This document shows positions 16,246-25,223 of a stretch of DNA of 34,909 bases, one piece after another; the first letter of the stretch is position 1, and each line of letters starts with the position of its first letter. The stretch comes from Fuerstiella sp. Its GTDB lineage: Bacteria; Planctomycetota; Planctomycetia; Planctomycetales; Planctomycetaceae. The notes beneath the pieces are model-generated. The model saw only the letters and a list, made by a program, of their open reading frames with translations. It made no database searches and had not been told where the DNA came from. The translations under genes were made by a program, and so were the position numbers. The stretch covers positions 1 through 34,909 of the forward strand of contig JALHMY010000101.1 of NCBI GenBank assembly GCA_022843805.1, written 5' to 3'.

Positions 16246-17832
16246 TCACGATCGGACAGCCCCGGGGCGACCGGATTCCACCACGAACGATGCTCGGGTC
16301 AGACACGGAGCATCAGGTCTGGACACAAACGGTACGGTGCGAAAATCTGTCGTCCATTTCTCGGGGGTGACTTCGCAACGGACGTAGCCGCGTTCATCAT
16401 TGAAGAACCTGACAGCCGGATTTCTCGGCAGTACTCCTTCACGGGAACTGCGAGTTTCATTGCCATCACCGCGAGAAGTGATTGAGGTCCCCACAAATTC
16501 TGTGCCGACAACGGGTGATTGTGGGTCGTCATAGTCAATCTTCAGATCGTTGACCCAGTTGCAGTGCACGTCACCGGTGAGCGTCACGACGTTCTGAATC
16601 CTGCCATCAGCCAGGAACTGCATCAAACGACGCCGGGCCGCTTCGTAGCCGCTCCACTTGTCCATGCTCAGAAGCATCTCTTCGGCTCCTTGTGGACTAA
16701 AGTCCACCCTCGCAAGGATAATCTGCTGAGCGATGATATTCCATGTGCATTCACTGGTCGTCAGATTCTTTTTCAGCCATTCCTCCTGAGCAGCGCCCAG
16801 CATCGTGGAAGAGGGATCAAACACGCCTTCGCACGGCGGCTCATATCCGCCTCCACAGGGTTGTCGACTTCGATACTGTCGAGTATCAAGGACAGAGAAT
16901 TCCAGCAGTCTGCCCATCCTGATTTTGCGATAGATGTCCATAAAAGGACCTCGCGGAACTGTGGACGGACGCAGCGGCATATGTTCGTAGTACGCCTTGT
17001 ATGCATTCGCTCGGCGAATCAGGAAGTCTTCCGTACTCACACTCGGATCGTGAGAGTATGCATCGGCGTAATCGTTTGCCACTTCGTGATCATCCCAGGT
17101 GACGATCCATGGAAACCTTGCGTGCACTTCCTGCAGCAGGCGATCGCTGCGATAGATCGAATGCCGAATTCTGAAATCAGAAAGAGTGTTGAGCTTTGGC
17201 CCGGCGAAGTATCGCGGAGTGCCAGTCTTCGGCGAGCCCTCGTAAATATAGTCACCCAGATGGATCACAGCACGGAGATCATCCTGTGCCATGTGCTCGT
17301 ACGCCGTATAGTATCCTTCCTCGTATCGCTGACAGGACGCAAACGCGAATCGGAAGTGATCAATTACCGCATCGCTGGCCGGCGCGGTTCGCGTTCGGCC
17401 CGTTTCGCTGACTTCATCCCCTGACTTGAACTGATAGAAATAAGTTCGATCGGGCAAAAGTCCCTGCACTTCAACATGTACGGAGTGCGCCCAGTCTGCC
17501 GATGCAGTTGTCATTCCCTGTTGAACAACATTTCGCATTCCGTCATCTGTGGCGACCTGCCAGTGCACCTGAACATCCTCAGGAGGCAGACCACCTGTTT
17601 CATCGAGCGGATTGATGCACAGTCGCGTCCAGAGGACAACGCCGTCAGGTGCCGGATCTCCGGATGCCACTCCAAGTTTGAACGGGAAGTCCTGAAACAA
17701 TGGGCGTCTGGAAGCAGCCGTCGCAGTCGGAAGCTGGGAAAATGGCCATATCAGTGCTGCAGAACCCGCTCCAAGCAGTGTGCGGCGACTGAATGAGCAA
17801 TCGGTCTTCGTCTTGTAGTTTGGAATGATCAT
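16246..17832 (-). CDS. phoD: PhoD-type alkaline phosphatase/phosphodiesterase, Tat-exported
   Basis: The product has 528 residues. The N-terminus has a twin-arginine-like signal (FSRRTLLGAGSAALIW). The PhoD fold is recognised by GVASGDPAPDGVVLWTR, FASCQRYEEGYY, IHLGDYIYEG, WDDHEVANDYAD and LTGDVHCNWV, which include the aspartate, asparagine and histidine metal ligands of this Ca/Fe-dependent family. It removes phosphate from mono- and diesters outside the cytoplasm. The GGAGG upstream is only two bases from the ATG, an unusually short gap. It is the third gene of a four-gene minus-strand operon. Phosphate-starvation control is plausible, but I could not identify a PHO box. Confidence 0.92.
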   Translation of the reverse strand: MIIPNYKTKTDCSFSRRTLLGAGSAALIWPFSQLPTATAASRRPLFQDFPFKLGVASGDPAPDGVVLWTRLCINPLDETGGLPPEDVQVHWQVATDDGMRNVVQQGMTTASADWAHSVHVEVQGLLPDRTYFYQFKSGDEVSETGRTRTAPASDAVIDHFRFAFASCQRYEEGYYTAYEHMAQDDLRAVIHLGDYIYEGSPKTGTPRYFAGPKLNTLSDFRIRHSIYRSDRLLQEVHARFPWIVTWDDHEVANDYADAYSHDPSVSTEDFLIRRANAYKAYYEHMPLRPSTVPRGPFMDIYRKIRMGRLLEFSVLDTRQYRSRQPCGGGYEPPCEGVFDPSSTMLGAAQEEWLKKNLTTSECTWNIIAQQIILARVDFSPQGAEEMLLSMDKWSGYEAARRRLMQFLADGRIQNVVTLTGDVHCNWVNDLKIDYDDPQSPVVGTEFVGTSITSRGDGNETRSSREGVLPRNPAVRFFNDERGYVRCEVTPEKWTTDFRTVPFVSRPDAPCLTRASFVVESGRPGAVRS

Positions 17833-17855
17833 CGCCTCCTTTTCGGCTTCAGCTT

Positions 17856-18257
17856 TCAGAACGTGAAGTCATGAGTGCCTGCTTTTTTCGGAAGATCCAC
17901 CTCGACTTTTGTGTTGATGGAAACAGGCGGCTCCGCATCGGAAGAGGGATCAAAATCCTGGTCATATCCGACGATCTCCGCGATGTACGGACCTCCAACG
18001 ACCCCATGGTCTGCCGGCGTTGAGTATCTTCCGTCACTGATAAACGCGACCGCACCTGGTCCGGAATTCCCGCGACTATTATTTGGTGAGAAAAAAATCT
18101 GTCCGTCACGGACAGGCTTTCCCTTAACCGTCACTGCGCCTTCGAGCTGAAAGCGTTCAGGACCATCTGATTTTGAAGAACAGCCGCAGCTGACTGTCAG
18201 AATCAAGGCCAGCATGATACGGCACTTAAAAGACTTTACAGGGCAAATTCCGGTCAC
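17856..18257 (-). CDS. Small predicted lipoprotein, carboxypeptidase-regulatory-like fold
   Basis: The protein has 133 residues. A short hydrophobic N-terminus ends in VSCGCSSKSDG, a weak lipobox. It is followed by a beta-rich domain (LEGAVTVKGKPVRDGQIFF, GRYSTP, GGPYIAEIVG) like the transthyretin/carboxypeptidase-regulatory domains that commonly follow DUF1559 genes in planctomycetes. A GGAGG nine bases upstream selects the GTG at 18257; a TTG two codons earlier would overlap the previous gene. It lies two bases after the DUF1559 stop and 23 bases before the PhoD start, so it is operonic. The role is unknown and probably structural at the cell envelope. Confidence 0.85.
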   Translation of the reverse strand: MTGICPVKSFKCRIMLALILTVSCGCSSKSDGPERFQLEGAVTVKGKPVRDGQIFFSPNNSRGNSGPGAVAFISDGRYSTPADHGVVGGPYIAEIVGYDQDFDPSSDAEPPVSINTKVEVDLPKKAGTHDFTF

Positions 18258-18259
18258 TT

Positions 18260-19228
18260 TCAAAATCCTCCCAGAGGAGATCCGTCGTCACGCACCCCTA
18301 ACTGCCGATAGACTGTCAAATCCATATTCTCGCTGAAGAAATGTACGGAGCCGTCCGACATCGTCATATGGCAGCCGCCGATGTGAAACGAACCAAAGAG
18401 GGATGAGCTGAAGTCTCGAGCATCGCGATTTCCCCATCCCATCCGCGATCCGCCTGATCCAGGAATCGAATTGATCTGGAGTCGGGCAGCGGCAAGTACG
18501 CCTGGATGACAGGAACTGTCGATTCGGGTACTGGACCCCCAGCCGATAACGCTGGCATTTCGGCTGCCCTGAGGCGTAATTGCGTACTTTGACTCGCCGA
18601 CAAGAAAGACGTTCGTCGTGCCGTCAGTCACGTCACCAATTCGAGTGCGGGAATTCAGATACATAATGCCGTTGTTATACAGCCCATTGAAATTGGACTG
18701 CGCTGATCCCCGGCAAATCGGCTCTTCCCCGCCTCCCTGGACGCCAAGATAGTTGATGTTGTTAATCCCCGCGCCCGCTCCAGGATCGGACGGGCACTGA
18801 TAGTGAGGATTTGACAATACCCATTGACTGTCATTTCCAACTCGAGGGTCACCCAGCGGCCATGTCTGATAGCTGCGTGTTGCAACATTGGGATCCCAGA
18901 GCTGATACCGATTGGCCTCCTCCAGATACGGCAGAATCATGACCGACCAGGAGAGACCATTGTTGCCGGGACCATCGGGACAGGGACAAACGCCCGGCCG
19001 TGGCATCGAAAGCGCGATCCCTCCTGATGGAAACGTATTAAAGACGTCATGGTAGTTGTGCAGTGCCAGTCCAAGCTGCTTCATCTTGTTACGGCATGTT
19101 GTTCTTCGGGCGGCCTCGCGTGCCTGCTGTACCGCGGGCAGCAACAGTGCGATCAGGATTGCGATGATTGCAATCACAACCAGCAACTCGATCAGTGTGA
19201 AACCGTTCCTTCGCGAAAACTTCATCAT
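18260..19228 (-). CDS. DUF1559 protein with prepilin-type N-terminus
   Basis: The product has 322 residues. It begins RRNGFTLIELLVVIAIIAIL, the type IV prepilin/pseudopilin signal with cleavage before Phe and Glu at +5. A helix with AVQQAREAARRTTCRNKMKQ follows, then the DUF1559 domain (LGLALHNYHDVFNTFPSGG) and the C-terminal GGCHMTMSDGSVHF motif. DUF1559 proteins are strongly expanded in planctomycetes and their role is not settled; pilus- or secretion-like surface fibres have been proposed. It is the first gene of the phosphatase operon, with AAGGA eight bases before the ATG. Confidence 0.92.
   Translation of the reverse strand: MMKFSRRNGFTLIELLVVIAIIAILIALLLPAVQQAREAARRTTCRNKMKQLGLALHNYHDVFNTFPSGGIALSMPRPGVCPCPDGPGNNGLSWSVMILPYLEEANRYQLWDPNVATRSYQTWPLGDPRVGNDSQWVLSNPHYQCPSDPGAGAGINNINYLGVQGGGEEPICRGSAQSNFNGLYNNGIMYLNSRTRIGDVTDGTTNVFLVGESKYAITPQGSRNASVIGWGSSTRIDSSCHPGVLAAARLQINSIPGSGGSRMGWGNRDARDFSSSLFGSFHIGGCHMTMSDGSVHFFSENMDLTVYRQLGVRDDGSPLGGF
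18267..18271 (-). promoter_or_regulatory. Shine-Dalgarno site deciding the lipoprotein start
   Basis: On the minus strand this reads GGAGG, nine bases before the GTG at 18257. It is preferred to the in-frame TTG at 18263, which would leave a gap of only three bases. Confidence 0.6.
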
Positions 19229-19986
19229 CGCTTTAGTCCTTCATTTGAGCAACTAGGCGGCATTCATCGTTTCAGGAATCGACGAACACAATCGCGGTGA
19301 AAACAGAACCGGAATGCATTTTTTTTGTGATGCGTGCCGCAATCTTCGTTCGGCAACCACTTGCAGATGGATGTGTCACAGCTGCAGACGCGATCGGCTC
19401 AGTGGCAATTCGTCTGTCGCGGCTGCCGAGCAGATTAAAAGACGATGATGAAGATCCAGTGAACAGAACCGGGGCGTTTTAAATTTTACCGCCTCTCCGA
19501 TTCCCGCAGCCTTTTCGAACACCGTCCTGTATTGGTTCAGCGTAACTTGTGAAATCGGTGCACGAGAATAACACAGACGTGTCGTGAGGCGGACAGAGGA
19601 GGGATTGGATGTTGGTTTGGCCATTGCATGGGGACCAGCTTCCAAACGCCAGGATCGATCCCGCAGGCCATTAACGTTTCATGCGTTTCAATGAATGAAC
19701 CATTGCAACCTGCCCCAACGGGGCTCAGTGTGAAAGCCTGGGGCATCGCCCCAGGAATTGCACACAACAATGACGAATGCCCTGAAAGGGCCTAATGAAC
19801 CATGCGTCCATTCCGCCCCGTTGGGGCTTTTGTCGTTGATGATCTACGTTCCCAGGGCGTTGCCCTGGGCTTTCACCTTCCGGACCTTCGGCCCCGAGTT
19901 CTGACGTGCCGCTCATTTTTTATCACACAAAAGATGTGTGGTACGATGAGGACTATAGGGTGAGGCCAGACATCACACTCAGATCT
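19229..19986. other. 758-bp intergenic region with a palindrome block
   Basis: The first part (19229-19700) is presumably the promoter region of the DUF1559-phosphatase operon and shows nothing distinctive. The second part (19712-19869) is a dense run of five short palindromes. No coding frame here has family resemblance. Confidence 0.6.
19712..19869. repeat. Cluster of five GC-rich short-loop palindromes
   Basis: The palindromes are GCCCCAACGGGGC (19712-19724), CCTGGGGCATCGCCCCAGG within 19737-19755, GCCCTGAAAGGGC (19779-19791), GCCCCGTTGGGGC (19815-19827) and CCCAGGGCGTTGCCCTGGG (19851-19869). The first and fourth are reverse complements of each other, so the block is itself roughly symmetric. 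It looks like a dispersed repetitive element rather than a terminator, since there is no T run and the neighbouring genes are both on the minus strand. Confidence 0.75.
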
Positions 19987-21135
19987 TTACCCATCTGCAG
20001 CCGGAGCTGCGGGCGCGACCGGCGTCACCGGAATAATGACGGGACGGCGACCATTGATACCGGTGACTTCCTGATACAGCTGTATCACCTCATCCAGCAT
20101 TCGCTGCTCATTAAACTGATCGCGAATCAGCTGCTGGCCGGCCAGACCCAGCTGGCGGGCGTAGTCGGGATTTCTGAGCAGTTCCATCATACGATCGGCA
20201 AGGCATCGACTGTCGGACGGAGGAACAATCAGACCAGTTTTGCCATCCTCAATCACCGACAGCACACCTCCCACACCGGAGGCAATGACAGGGCGCCCCA
20301 GGGCCATCGCTTCCAGCATCATGACTCCGAGCCCCTGCTGCAGCGATGGCAGACAAAAAATATCCATTGCTGAAAGGTAGGCCTTCATGGAGACGCCGCC
20401 ATCCACAAACGTCAGCTGGTTTCGCAGTTCCAGCGACGATGCCAGCTGTCGCAAACTGCGTTCTTCCGGACCACTGCCGGCCACAATGATACGAATATCG
20501 TGGCCTGCCTCGACAACTCGATGACACGCCCTCAGGAAGAACGATGCGCCCTTGATGATTTCCAGCGGGCCTGCCATGCCCACAACCGCTTCCCGAGCCC
20601 CCTCAAGAGGAGCGCGAACAACAGCATCATCCGGCACTGCAACTCCGGGAAGAATAACTCGCTGTTCAATTTCCCCCAAACGAGCATGAGGCGGGATCTG
20701 ACTTTGAACACTCTCGCTTACCGAAATGATCGCCTTTAACCAGGGTGATGCCTGTTTAAGATTCAGACTGGCCGCTTCAGCATGGTCGCTGACGGTAATG
20801 ATCATGGGTCGCTTAAATCGTTCGGCCAGCCAGTTTCCCTGCGGAAGCAGTCTCACGTCCTGCAGATGAATTACATCCGGCTGTTCGCGTTTCATATCGC
20901 GCCATAAAGTGCGCATGACCAGCGAGCCCCAGAACGGAACCGTGTAGCCAGCGACCTGATGCAGGCGAACGCCCTTCAGCAGAGTTTCATCCAGCGGACC
21001 GAGCTGAGTACAAACCAGTGCCGTATCGATTTCACGGCGTTCCAGACCTCGGGCGAGTCGCAGAGTCAGCAGGGAGGAGCCTCGAAAGGAAAGCTCTCCA
21101 TCCAGCAGCAGAACACGTTGCACGGTATCGGCCAT
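19987..21135 (-). CDS. Glycosyltransferase, GT4 (group 1) type
   Basis: The protein has 382 residues, the normal GT-B length. The N-terminal domain starts RVLLLDGELSFRGSSL. The C-terminal nucleotide-sugar domain has GMAGPLEIIKGASFFLRA, IIVAGSGPEERSL and GLGVMMLEAMALGRPVIAS. The usual EX7E motif is altered: the first glutamate is Gln (QQGLGVMMLE), while the second is kept. A Pro/Ala/Val-rich tail ends the protein. It probably transfers a sugar to a lipid or envelope glycan at the inner face of the membrane. It follows the Q-rich gene by 36 bases at the end of the nfeD-floA cluster. Donor and acceptor are unknown. Confidence 0.88.
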   Translation of the reverse strand: MADTVQRVLLLDGELSFRGSSLLTLRLARGLERREIDTALVCTQLGPLDETLLKGVRLHQVAGYTVPFWGSLVMRTLWRDMKREQPDVIHLQDVRLLPQGNWLAERFKRPMIITVSDHAEAASLNLKQASPWLKAIISVSESVQSQIPPHARLGEIEQRVILPGVAVPDDAVVRAPLEGAREAVVGMAGPLEIIKGASFFLRACHRVVEAGHDIRIIVAGSGPEERSLRQLASSLELRNQLTFVDGGVSMKAYLSAMDIFCLPSLQQGLGVMMLEAMALGRPVIASGVGGVLSVIEDGKTGLIVPPSDSRCLADRMMELLRNPDYARQLGLAGQQLIRDQFNEQRMLDEVIQLYQEVTGINGRRPVIIPVTPVAPAAPAADG

Positions 21136-21171
21136 AGCCAGAACAATTCAATTTGACTTGTTGTCGCACCC

Positions 21172-21843
21172 TTAGCGGCGCAAGGCTCTGGGACGCGAGA
21201 GTACCTCATTCAGGATCATTGCCTGTCGCATTCCGATCGGGCTTTTCAGAGATTCGAGAATGGCTACGGCTGACGGATTCGTTCCCTTCGCATCGGCCGT
21301 TGCCTCTTTTGCGTCGGCTGCCCTTCGCAAATTTCCCGTCATATCGTTTTTGACCTGCTCGGCAATCTGGTTCTTCATATGCTGCTGCACATGCTGACCG
21401 ATATGCTGATCGACGTGTTCCCGGACCCCGCTGCCAACAGCCGCCGCCTGATTTCTGGCAACTGTTTCCTGAGACTTCTTCTTTTTCTGCTGCTTTTGCT
21501 GTGACTGATTCTTTTGTTTGTTTCCGCCGCCCTTCGACTGACCCTGATTCCGCTGAGGCTGCGGTCTGTTCTGCGGCAGCGGACTGCGGGCTTCCTGCTG
21601 CGGACGAGGCACATCCATCATCACAGTCTGCTGACCAGGCTGCGCCATTATTTCTCCGGCATTGCCAGCCTTTACTTCGGAGAGAAAAGACTCAATCTCG
21701 GACTGGACACGCGCCTTGTGTTCCGCGGGCGGACGCACGATCGGCGGACGCGGCAGCTGAGCCTTCCTTTCCGCAGCCTTATCAATCATCGACTTGATAA
21801 TACTGAAAGTGATGATGATCAGAAAAACAATCAGTTTTTCCAT
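21172..21843 (-). CDS. Membrane-anchored Q/K-rich hypothetical protein
   Basis: The product has 223 residues. An N-terminal hydrophobic segment (EKLIVFLIIITFSIIKSMI) anchors it. A basic helix, RPPIVRPP, and a long low-complexity region rich in Gln, Lys, Ser and Asn follow (about 90-125). A His/Gln-rich stretch (EHVDQHIGQHVQQHMKNQI) precedes the last 50 residues. The final part, AVAILESLKSPIGMRQAMIL, resembles the conserved C-terminal helix of small planctomycete proteins encoded beside FloA, but I cannot name a family. It lies between floA and the glycosyltransferase. A role as a partner of the flotillin complex is an inference from position only. Confidence 0.7.
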   Translation of the reverse strand: MEKLIVFLIIITFSIIKSMIDKAAERKAQLPRPPIVRPPAEHKARVQSEIESFLSEVKAGNAGEIMAQPGQQTVMMDVPRPQQEARSPLPQNRPQPQRNQGQSKGGGNKQKNQSQQKQQKKKKSQETVARNQAAAVGSGVREHVDQHIGQHVQQHMKNQIAEQVKNDMTGNLRRAADAKEATADAKGTNPSAVAILESLKSPIGMRQAMILNEVLSRPRALRR

Positions 21844-21917
21844 CGATTCGTCCGCGATAAATTTACTGGAAGGAACATTTTACTTGCGTTTCTCAAACCT
21901 GCACTGAGCCCACCCGA

Positions 21918-22961
21918 TCACTCCGGCTGACGCATTGGCTTGGTACTTTCGCCGGCAATTGCTTCACGCATCCGAGTGTCAGCCTGGACATTTTTCAGTT
22001 CGTAAAAGTCCAGAAGTCCGAGGTTTCCGCTGGAAAACGCTTCTGCAACAGCTCGGGGAACCTGAGCCTCCGCCAGAACGACTTTCGCGCGATTCTCCTG
22101 AATTCTGGCGACCATTTCCTGTTCGCGAGCCCGAGCTTCCGCACGACGCTGTTCGGCCTTGGCCTGTGCCACTCGCATGTCGGCTTCCGCCTGATCCGCC
22201 TGCAGCCTCGCTCCGATGTTTTCACCCACATCAATGTCAGCAATGTCAATCGACACAATCTCATATGCCGTCTGAGCTTCAAGACCCTGAGACAATACGA
22301 TCTTGGAAATTGAGTCGGGATTCTCAAGCACTCGCTTATAGGACGCCGTGGAACCAATTGCCTGAACGATCCCCTGTCCAACTCGAGCAATCACAGTTTC
22401 TTCCGTCGCACCGCCGATCAGCTGCGAAATGTTTGTCCTCACGGTCACTCGTGCACGGGCTCGCAGCTGAATTCCATCTCCGGCGACAGCATCCAGTGTC
22501 CCGGTTGTACGACGAGGATCCGGGCAGTCGATCACTTTTGGGTACACGCTGGTTCGCACAGCTTCCAGAATATCGCGACCCGCCAGGTCAATCGCCTGAG
22601 CCGTATCCCAGTCCAGATCGATATTTGCTCGCTGAGCAGCAATCAGGGCTCGAATGACGTTGGGGACATTACCGCGGGCGAGATAATGAGCTTCAAGGGC
22701 AGCGGTGGAGATTGGATACAGTCTCGTCAGGCCAGCCTGAACAGCCATAATCTTGCTGCGTACAATCACAGTGGGGTTACATTTTCGAAACCGCATTGTG
22801 ATCAGGTTCAGCAGAGAAATCCCGGCACGGGTCATCTTGCACTGCAGCCAAAGGCTTGCAAACTGTGCAAACACCGCCAGAAACATGATCGTCCCCAGAA
22901 GGATTACGATCACAGCAACCCATTGAAATGGAGTCGGGGCAGCTAACAGGGCAATTCTCAT
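21918..22961 (-). CDS. floA: Flotillin-like protein FloA
   Basis: The protein has 347 residues, close to the usual 330. A single N-terminal transmembrane segment (about 14-36) is followed by the conserved FloA core: AGISLLNLITMRFRK, IVRSKIMAVQAGL, LEAHYLARGNV, AAQRANIDLDWDTAQAIDLAGRDILEAV, and GDGIQLRARARVTVRTNI. An Ala/Glu/Arg-rich coiled coil (ADMRVAQAKAEQRRAEARARE) comes next, then the NLGLLDFYELKNVQADT end. FloA organises functional membrane microdomains. GGAG six bases upstream supports the ATG. The gene follows nfeD by 213 bp on the same strand, the usual pairing. Confidence 0.95.
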   Translation of the reverse strand: MRIALLAAPTPFQWVAVIVILLGTIMFLAVFAQFASLWLQCKMTRAGISLLNLITMRFRKCNPTVIVRSKIMAVQAGLTRLYPISTAALEAHYLARGNVPNVIRALIAAQRANIDLDWDTAQAIDLAGRDILEAVRTSVYPKVIDCPDPRRTTGTLDAVAGDGIQLRARARVTVRTNISQLIGGATEETVIARVGQGIVQAIGSTASYKRVLENPDSISKIVLSQGLEAQTAYEIVSIDIADIDVGENIGARLQADQAEADMRVAQAKAEQRRAEARAREQEMVARIQENRAKVVLAEAQVPRAVAEAFSSGNLGLLDFYELKNVQADTRMREAIAGESTKPMRQPE

Positions 22962-23174
22962 GGAGTTCTCCGGGAAGTCATTTGCCGTAACAGTAACCAG
23001 TGGCTCATCGCTTTTTTAACAAAAATGAGCAGAGTCTGTAACCAACAGGCAGATTCTAAGCACCCTCGCCGCCGTTACGGAATCGATCGACCACAAATGC
23101 TCGTTAGAATGGTGTTCAACATCACAACGCGGCAGCATCTTTTCGAAGCCAAATTGATGCCGCTCCCTTTGCCG

Positions 23175-23894
23175 TCAAGTCTTGAAATCTTCGGGAATAT
23201 CAAAGTCGAGTCCACTGTCTGACGGACTTTCCGGAGTTTGACTGGCCGGAAGTGGGCGAATTGCTGCGACCGGTTCGACCGAGACAGGTTTTTCGTGCAC
23301 CGAAACTGGTATCACGATCACTTTTTCCTCCCCTGAACCCACTGCAGACAGGGAATTGGTCCCGTCGTGGGCCACATCTGAGACGACCGCGGCCCGCTGC
23401 TCTTCTACGGTACTGGGACGCACCACCAAACGATTCCCGTTCACTCCCGTGACCACAACGGGCGTATTGGGATCGATGAGCATCCCGGTACTTTCAGCAT
23501 GATACCGCTCCCTGTCGACCAGAACCATTCCTCCCGGTGTCAGCAGGGTCTGAGCGAGTCCCTTTTTGCCAATCAGTAACTCCAGCGGGTTGGAAGTGAC
23601 AACGACGGTCGGGGGCTGAAGAACGATTGATTTTCCCAGACTGGTATATTGAATTGCATAAAAGGATCCAAACACCGTTCCTGGAATCCCGGCCGTCAGA
23701 AGACACACATAAGTCCAGAAAAACGCTGGGTTTTCCCCATTCCCCCACGCTTTCGTGGCGCTCCAGAATGAAATGACCAGCGAAATTCCGGCAAGTATCC
23801 CGATCATCCCGAAGCTGGGGATAAAGAATTCCAGTCCCAGCAGGAATAACCCCACAACGAGCAGAACGGTCGCCAAAATACCCGCATCAGGCAT
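23175..23894 (-). CDS. NfeD-like membrane protein partnered with FloA
   Basis: The product has 239 residues with two or three membrane segments (about 5-45 and 62-85; FLLGLEFFIPSFGMIGILAGISL). An NfeD-type beta-barrel (OB-fold) domain follows (GKKGLAQTLLTPGGMVLVDRERYHAESTGMLIDPNTPVVVTGVNGNRLVV), then a Pro/Ser-rich disordered tail. NfeD proteins are membrane partners of flotillins and stomatins. AGGG eight bases upstream favours this ATG; an ATG eight codons earlier lacks a ribosome site. This short, non-protease NfeD lacks the N-terminal ClpP-like domain found in longer NfeD proteins. Confidence 0.9.
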   Translation of the reverse strand: MPDAGILATVLLVVGLFLLGLEFFIPSFGMIGILAGISLVISFWSATKAWGNGENPAFFWTYVCLLTAGIPGTVFGSFYAIQYTSLGKSIVLQPPTVVVTSNPLELLIGKKGLAQTLLTPGGMVLVDRERYHAESTGMLIDPNTPVVVTGVNGNRLVVRPSTVEEQRAAVVSDVAHDGTNSLSAVGSGEEKVIVIPVSVHEKPVSVEPVAAIRPLPASQTPESPSDSGLDFDIPEDFKT

Positions 23895-24188
23895 AAAGTT
23901 TACCCTAAGATCACCCATTCACTCAAACCGAAGCTGTCTTCCGATATTTCGCAGACATTCGGCCAAAACGCCACGTCATGTTGCGCGAAATTCATTTACC
24001 GGACGCGATCGGATTGAATACAGGCTGTGTTCTGAAACAATAGACACTCACACGAACAGTAAACAGTCGATTAACCGTTCACTGATAAGATTTTATCGAT
24101 CGAAACACTCTCGAACAGCCTATTCCGCTGTCTTGCATTGTGTTTTATCGTCACGCATTCCGTTCCGTTCATTTAGCCAGGTGCTCAA

Positions 24189-25223
24189 GTGTCGGTGTTT
24201 TTGAACAACCTGGAACAGGCTTCCGCCCTGCTAAAGGCCGGACGCCTTGTAGCGTTCCCTACGGAAACGGTGTATGGACTTGGTGCGGATGCAGGAAATT
24301 CGGTTGCAGTGGCCGGAATTTTCAAAGCCAAACAACGTCCCTCGTTTGATCCGCTGATTGTGCATATCGCTTCGTTCGACCAAATTCGTCTTGTTTGCAG
24401 CGATTTACCGGATGTTGCGAGGAAACTGGCCCTTGCTTTCTGGCCCGGTCCGCTGACTCTGGTGATTCCGCGAAATGACCAGATCTCGGATCTGGTGACT
24501 TCCGGCCTGCCGGGAGTCGGCGTCAGAGTCCCTTCGCATCCGGTCGCCCTGGAACTGCTGCAGCTTGTGGGCCGCCCCATCGCCGCCCCAAGTGCAAATC
24601 CATTTGGTCGAATCAGCCCAACAACAGCTCAGCACGTTCTGCAGGGTTTGGGCGAATCGATCGATGCGATCATTGACGGAGGTCCCTGTCAGGTGGGTGT
24701 CGAGTCGACGGTCGTTTCCTGCATGGGACCAATTCCGGTCATCCTGCGTCCAGGCGGCTGTCCAAAGGAAGCCATTGAGGATGTCCTGGGATTCTCGCTC
24801 GAGATTGCTCAACCCGATCCAAAAGCAGATGATGCTGCACAGGCGTCTCCTGGTATGCTCAGCCGCCATTACGCCCCGCGTACGCCACTGATTTTGGTGG
24901 ATCGCCTGGCGGTGGCCTACCCACTTCCCGGAAGAAAGTGCGGTCTTTTGACCGAAGGGACTCGACACTGGTCAAATGGATTTGACCGAATTGAGCAACT
25001 TTCCGACACTGGGGATCTGAGAACCTGTGCTGCCCGATTCTTTGCAGGCCTCAGAAGTCTCGACTCTGCCGCTCTGGACGTTATCATCGCACACCGCTTT
25101 CCCGAATTCGATCTGGGTATCGCACTCAACGATCGGCTGCAGCGTGCTTCCGCAGGCAGCATCGCCGGTGAAGGCGGACTCCAACTTCAGCATTCAGAAT
25201 CCATGAACTGGCTACCGGCATGA
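24189..25223 (+). CDS. sua5: L-threonylcarbamoyladenylate synthase (Sua5 type)
   Basis: The protein has 344 residues, the long Sua5 form with a C-terminal domain. It makes threonylcarbamoyl-AMP from threonine, bicarbonate and ATP for the t6A37 modification of ANN-decoding tRNAs. Motifs include RLVAFPTETVYGLGADA, KAKQRPSFDPLIVH, FWPGPLTLVI, GVGVRVPSHPVA and PIAAPSANPFGR, then GGPCQVGVESTVV and the linker SPGMLSRHYAPRTPL that characterises Sua5. It starts with GTG and has AGG seven bases upstream. The stop overlaps the ATG of the next gene (ATGA), implying translational coupling. Confidence 0.94.
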   Translation: MSVFLNNLEQASALLKAGRLVAFPTETVYGLGADAGNSVAVAGIFKAKQRPSFDPLIVHIASFDQIRLVCSDLPDVARKLALAFWPGPLTLVIPRNDQISDLVTSGLPGVGVRVPSHPVALELLQLVGRPIAAPSANPFGRISPTTAQHVLQGLGESIDAIIDGGPCQVGVESTVVSCMGPIPVILRPGGCPKEAIEDVLGFSLEIAQPDPKADDAAQASPGMLSRHYAPRTPLILVDRLAVAYPLPGRKCGLLTEGTRHWSNGFDRIEQLSDTGDLRTCAARFFAGLRSLDSAALDVIIAHRFPEFDLGIALNDRLQRASAGSIAGEGGLQLQHSESMNWLPA

